From the NCBI GenBank assembly GCA_963693365.1, contig CAVNZM010000007.1, positions 6,386,001-6,450,000 on the forward strand: DNA of 64,000 bases. The letters are read 5' to 3'. The stretch is from Amoebidium appalachense. Its lineage: Eukaryota; Ichthyosporea. Below are positions 60,686 to 64,000 of the stretch, piece by piece. Under the pieces are notes generated by a model. The model saw only the letters and a list, made by a program, of their open reading frames with translations. It was not told where the DNA came from and did no database searches. Every line of letters starts with the position of its first letter. Position 1 is the stretch's first letter. The translations under genes and the position numbers were made by a program.

Positions 60686-61947
60686 ATGCCTAAGGTTAGA
60701 AGAGGAAGAAAGAAGCCTCCCCCAGACGGCTGGGAGCTTATTGAGCCTACACTGCTTGAGATTCAACAGAAGATGCGTGAAGGTAGGCCTGTTTGACAAA
60801 AAATGCCACTTCCGTTGTCGAGTTAGTTGGAGAGATTGAGGCTGTCACCACTGTGTTTTTTGTTACCTTCGTGCACGCGCATTTGCTTGTTACTCGTGCT
60901 TGTTGTTTTGCTTGACACATCATGTTGCGGCTTGTGCATGTCTAAGTCTTTGACACTGCTCTTAGTCGCAGTTGTTTCGTGGTTGTTTGCAGTTATGGCT
61001 CTCTAATAGTGTCTTGCTTTGGGCTACTCTACTTCTGGGCATGGCCTACTAACCAGCACATGTGCCTCCTGTGCCATGGCCTGAGCACGAGACATAATAG
61101 ACTATAGGTAAAAACAGTGTGCTAGTTTTTTTGGTTTTACAGCCTCCACTGCTTTCTCTACTTTTGATTCACCTGCTAGCCCTCCCTCCCTCTTCACCCT
61201 CTTTCCTCGCTGCACCCTGCGCCCTCCTCCCCCTCCCTTGCCCGCCGGCCTGCCTCCTTCGAGCCCGCCTCCCTTCTCCCTTCCCCGAGTCCTAACCTCC
61301 CCTTTCCTACTCCACCATCTCTTGGTGTTTGGTTTTTGCTAGTTTCTGTGCACGTGATCGTGTTGTGCTGATTTTGTTCTGTAGCTAAGCGTCCTCTCTT
61401 CCCCCCCCCCCATTGTGCCCTACAATGCACTAGGCCCTGCCCCCTCCGCTCCGCCCCTCCCCCTTTTCCCCCTTCCCTCCCTCCTTTCCGCCCCACACCC
61501 TTCCTCACCAACGTGTTGTTTCTTTGCTACCCTTGCCTTGCCACTTGTCACTTGCCATGTGGGCCTTTAAACTCCAATTGTCGCTTTTTTTTTTTACTTT
61601 TATGCAAAACAAGACACCCGCATATCATTTCTTGCACTTTCGTGTGATTTCCTCACCACCACTTCCCCTCCCCCCCGTAAACACACATATGGATGTGCGC
61701 AAGTTCAAGAAGGGACATTTGTTTGCCATGAGTTTGCCTTCAGATTGCACATCCTCATATACTCTTTTTTTTTTTTGCTCTTGCACATTCTGTTGCTCTC
61801 TTTCTCCACTTACCCATTCACAACACACACATACGCACACAAACACACACATACACACCTTCACACACACACACACAGACACACAGACGCACAGACACAT
61901 TCTTTCACCCTCTTTGCTCGAGCCCCCTCCACCGTGTCCAACCTTTT

Positions 61948-61979
<32 letters not shown>

Positions 61980-63251
61980 CCCCCCCCCCCCCCCCCCCCC
62001 CGCGCTTTCTCTCCATCTGGTTTTCCCTTTCTAAAACCCCTTGCCACCCCTTTCTACCGTTACTTGCCCTTCATCCACCATCCATCTCTCCCCTCTTCCA
62101 TGCCTCCCCCTCCCTCCCTCCCCCCACCTCCCACCCTTCCCCCCTTGCCCCTTTTCCCCTCCCCCCTCTACCATACTCTTTCATGCTTGCAGTTTTTATC
62201 TCTTATTCCATCACCCTTCCACTTCTTTTGTCTCTTCCTGAAGGAACTCTCCCCCCCCCCCCCCCCCCCAACCTGTTTATGCCAGGGTTGTGTCAACCCC
62301 TATGTTACTTTGAGTTTTATGCGTGTTTTGTCACACATGCATACATGCTCTTTCTTCATGCCTGTCCTCACATTAATCATATATTCCTTACCGTGATTCC
62401 CCCCTCCCCCCTCCTCCCCCCCCGCCCCCGCCCCCTCCCCCTCTCCCCCTTCCCCCTTACCCTGTCACCATTTCCCCGTTGATACACGCCCCACACATCT
62501 TTTCTGACCCGTCACACATGCATTCAACTTCTCCATAGATCCTCCTCCTCCCCCCCCCCCCCCCCTCACCCCCACCCCCTCTCCTCATCCCCGACGCCTA
62601 CCTTGTCCCTCGACGTTGCTTCTGCAGTTCTCCTCTTTCCGTCTCGCTCTCTCTCTCTCCCCCCCCCCCCCCCCCCCTCCTTTCTCCCTACCCCCTCATC
62701 CCCTCCCCCCTCCCCCCCTCCCCCCGCCCTGCGTGCCCCTCCCCCCCTCCCCCCCCCCCCCCCTCTATCTATCTCCCTACCCATCACCCCCCTCCCCCTC
62801 CCTTCGCTCTCTCTCTCCTTCCCCCCCTCCCCCCCGGAGTTGGTATGGACGACCTCCTTTCCTTGTTTTATGGGACGCATGTTGTGCTCTTGCACGATGA
62901 CACCAACTTGACTTATAATGGTTTTTAAATGCACTGTATTTTTTTTTCTTTCTCTGTATCATTTTTTAATTTCACTGTATCATTTTTTACTGTAGTATTC
63001 CCTGTGTGGCCATGCCAACGTGTGCTTCTTCTTCTTCTCCTTTTTGGGCGGGGAATGACCGCGGGGGGGGGGGGGGGGGGGTGTTGCTGTGATTATTGTG
63101 TGTGTGTTTTTTTTTTTTTTTTTGGGTAAGTTGGCGGTTTTCTAAATGGCTTTACTTTCATTTTTGCCTTCCCATTCAACATTCATCCCCACTCCCCCCC
63201 CACCCCCACCCCAAATTTTTCCACCCGTCCTCTTCACTCCCCAGTGAACCC

Positions 63252-63289
<38 letters not shown>

Positions 63290-63541
63290 ATATTGTAGAT
63301 CACATGGGGGCTTCCTAATGGGTGGGCTCTGCTTGTGATGCACACTCTTTATGTGTGGCTGGCAACCTGCAATGTGGTGTTCGTCATGAATGTGTAGATC
63401 GTGCTCTGTAACACATTCCAAACCCCCCCCCCCCCCCCCCCCCCCCCCCCACTTTTCCCCCTTTATTTCCCCCCCACCTGTCCGCATCACACATACACAC
63501 ATACACTCACTCACACACTCACACATTCACACACACGCCCG

Positions 63542-63612
<71 letters not shown>

Positions 63613-63804
63613 ACAGCTGAGGCTGAGTCCCACGAGGGCCTCCGCAAGGTCGAGACGCAGTGGCCCATCTTCCGTCTGCACCACCAGAGGTCAAGATACA
63701 TCTATGAGCTGTACTACAAGAGGAAGGCTATTAGCAAGGAGCTGTATGACTACTGCATCAACGAGAAGTATGCCGACCCGGCACTCATTGCAAAGTGGAA
63801 GAAG
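60686..63804 (+). CDS. BUD31: BUD31 (G10) spliceosomal protein, 3'-partial
   Basis: BUD31/G10 is a core NineTeen-complex-associated factor of the activated spliceosome. Two exons are in the window: 60686-60782 and 63617-63804, joined in phase 1, giving 95 residues of a protein normally near 144. The start [19 protein letters not shown] is the family signature; exon 2 contains [28 protein letters not shown] and LIAKWKK. The first intron is 2.8 kb and pyrimidine-rich, ending (AC)n-GTACAG. The C-terminal cysteine-rich zinc part must lie right of the window; 63805-64000 holds only the next intron. High identity across the visible part indicates a functional gene. Divergent neighbour: DHHC gene. 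Confidence 0.97.
60783..63616 (+). other. BUD31: First intron of BUD31
   Basis: 2.8-kb intron. The first kb is unique; then pyrimidine-rich DNA with C tracts at 61980-62001, 62248-62270, 62548-62567, 62660-62678, 62739-62763, 63251-63289 and 63424-63451, TC at 61950-61980, a G tract at 63064-63081 and (AC)n at 63552-63610. I see no exon inside. Confidence 0.8.
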
Positions 63805-63898
63805 GTATGTGTTGTGTGTGTGTGTGTGTTTACCCGTTGTTATAGATTTATAGATTTATTTATTTATCATTTTGGGGGGCGGGGGAAGGGGAGGGAGA

Positions 63899-63900
<2 letters not shown>

Positions 63901-63952
<52 letters not shown>
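63901..63952 (+). repeat. T31 then G22 at the right edge
   Basis: T tract passing straight into a G tract in the second BUD31 intron. Confidence 0.95.
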
Positions 63953-64000
63953 GAGGGGAGGGGGGAGAGAGTGAACACTGCATCAATGAGAATCACGCTG

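Overview
The window is nuclear DNA from an intron-rich eukaryote. It carries spliced genes with GT-AG introns whose reading frames only work when exons are joined, and deeply conserved eukaryotic families (BUD31, TARBP1, TMEM64, DHHC palmitoyltransferase, DH-PH and LIM modules). DH/PH and LIM domains together suit an opisthokont or amoebozoan protist or an early-branching relative, but the sequence does not fix the lineage. Introns and intergenic DNA are saturated with C/G homopolymers (often 20-50 bases), A/T homopolymers, (CA)n/(TG)n, (TC)n/(GA)n and (TA)n. Most apparent open frames are therefore translated microsatellite and were ignored.

Layout from left to right. At 1232-20196 (+) is the C-terminal half of a TARBP1/Trm3 tRNA ribose 2'-O-methyltransferase in 21 phase-compatible exons, ending in a complete SpoU domain. 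At 22614-23819 (+) is an intronless TMEM64-type VTT membrane protein. From 23820 to 28872 is repeat-rich DNA with no gene I can defend. At 28873-29502 (-) is an intronless LITAF-domain protein. From 29503 to 34059 is intergenic. At 34060-35138 (-) is the 3' part of a SET-domain-like gene. From 35139 to 41815 is intergenic, with a SINE bearing perfect target-site duplications, foldback elements and a duplicated block. At 41816-52135 (+) is a 12-exon gene for a roughly 1,320-residue protein with DH and PH domains, a long disordered linker and four LIM domains. At 53586-59771 (-) is a 7-exon DHHC S-acyltransferase of about 345 residues. At 60686-63804 (+) is BUD31, head-to-head with the DHHC gene and cut by the right edge.

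The genes are functionally unrelated housekeeping and signalling genes, as expected of a eukaryotic locus. The most unusual features are architectural: (i) long C tracts start within a few to about 40 bases downstream of many 5' splice sites, in transcription orientation on both strands; (ii) compound repeats have a fixed polarity, C tract 5' of A or CA tract; (iii) the DHHC zinc-core half-exon, with its splice acceptor, is tandemly repeated four and a half times; (iv) there is a small SINE-like family. Exon boundaries are my manual GT-AG and phase reconstruction, not an RNA-supported model. Two coding homopolymers and one GGG run look one base off, from consensus error or true frameshift.
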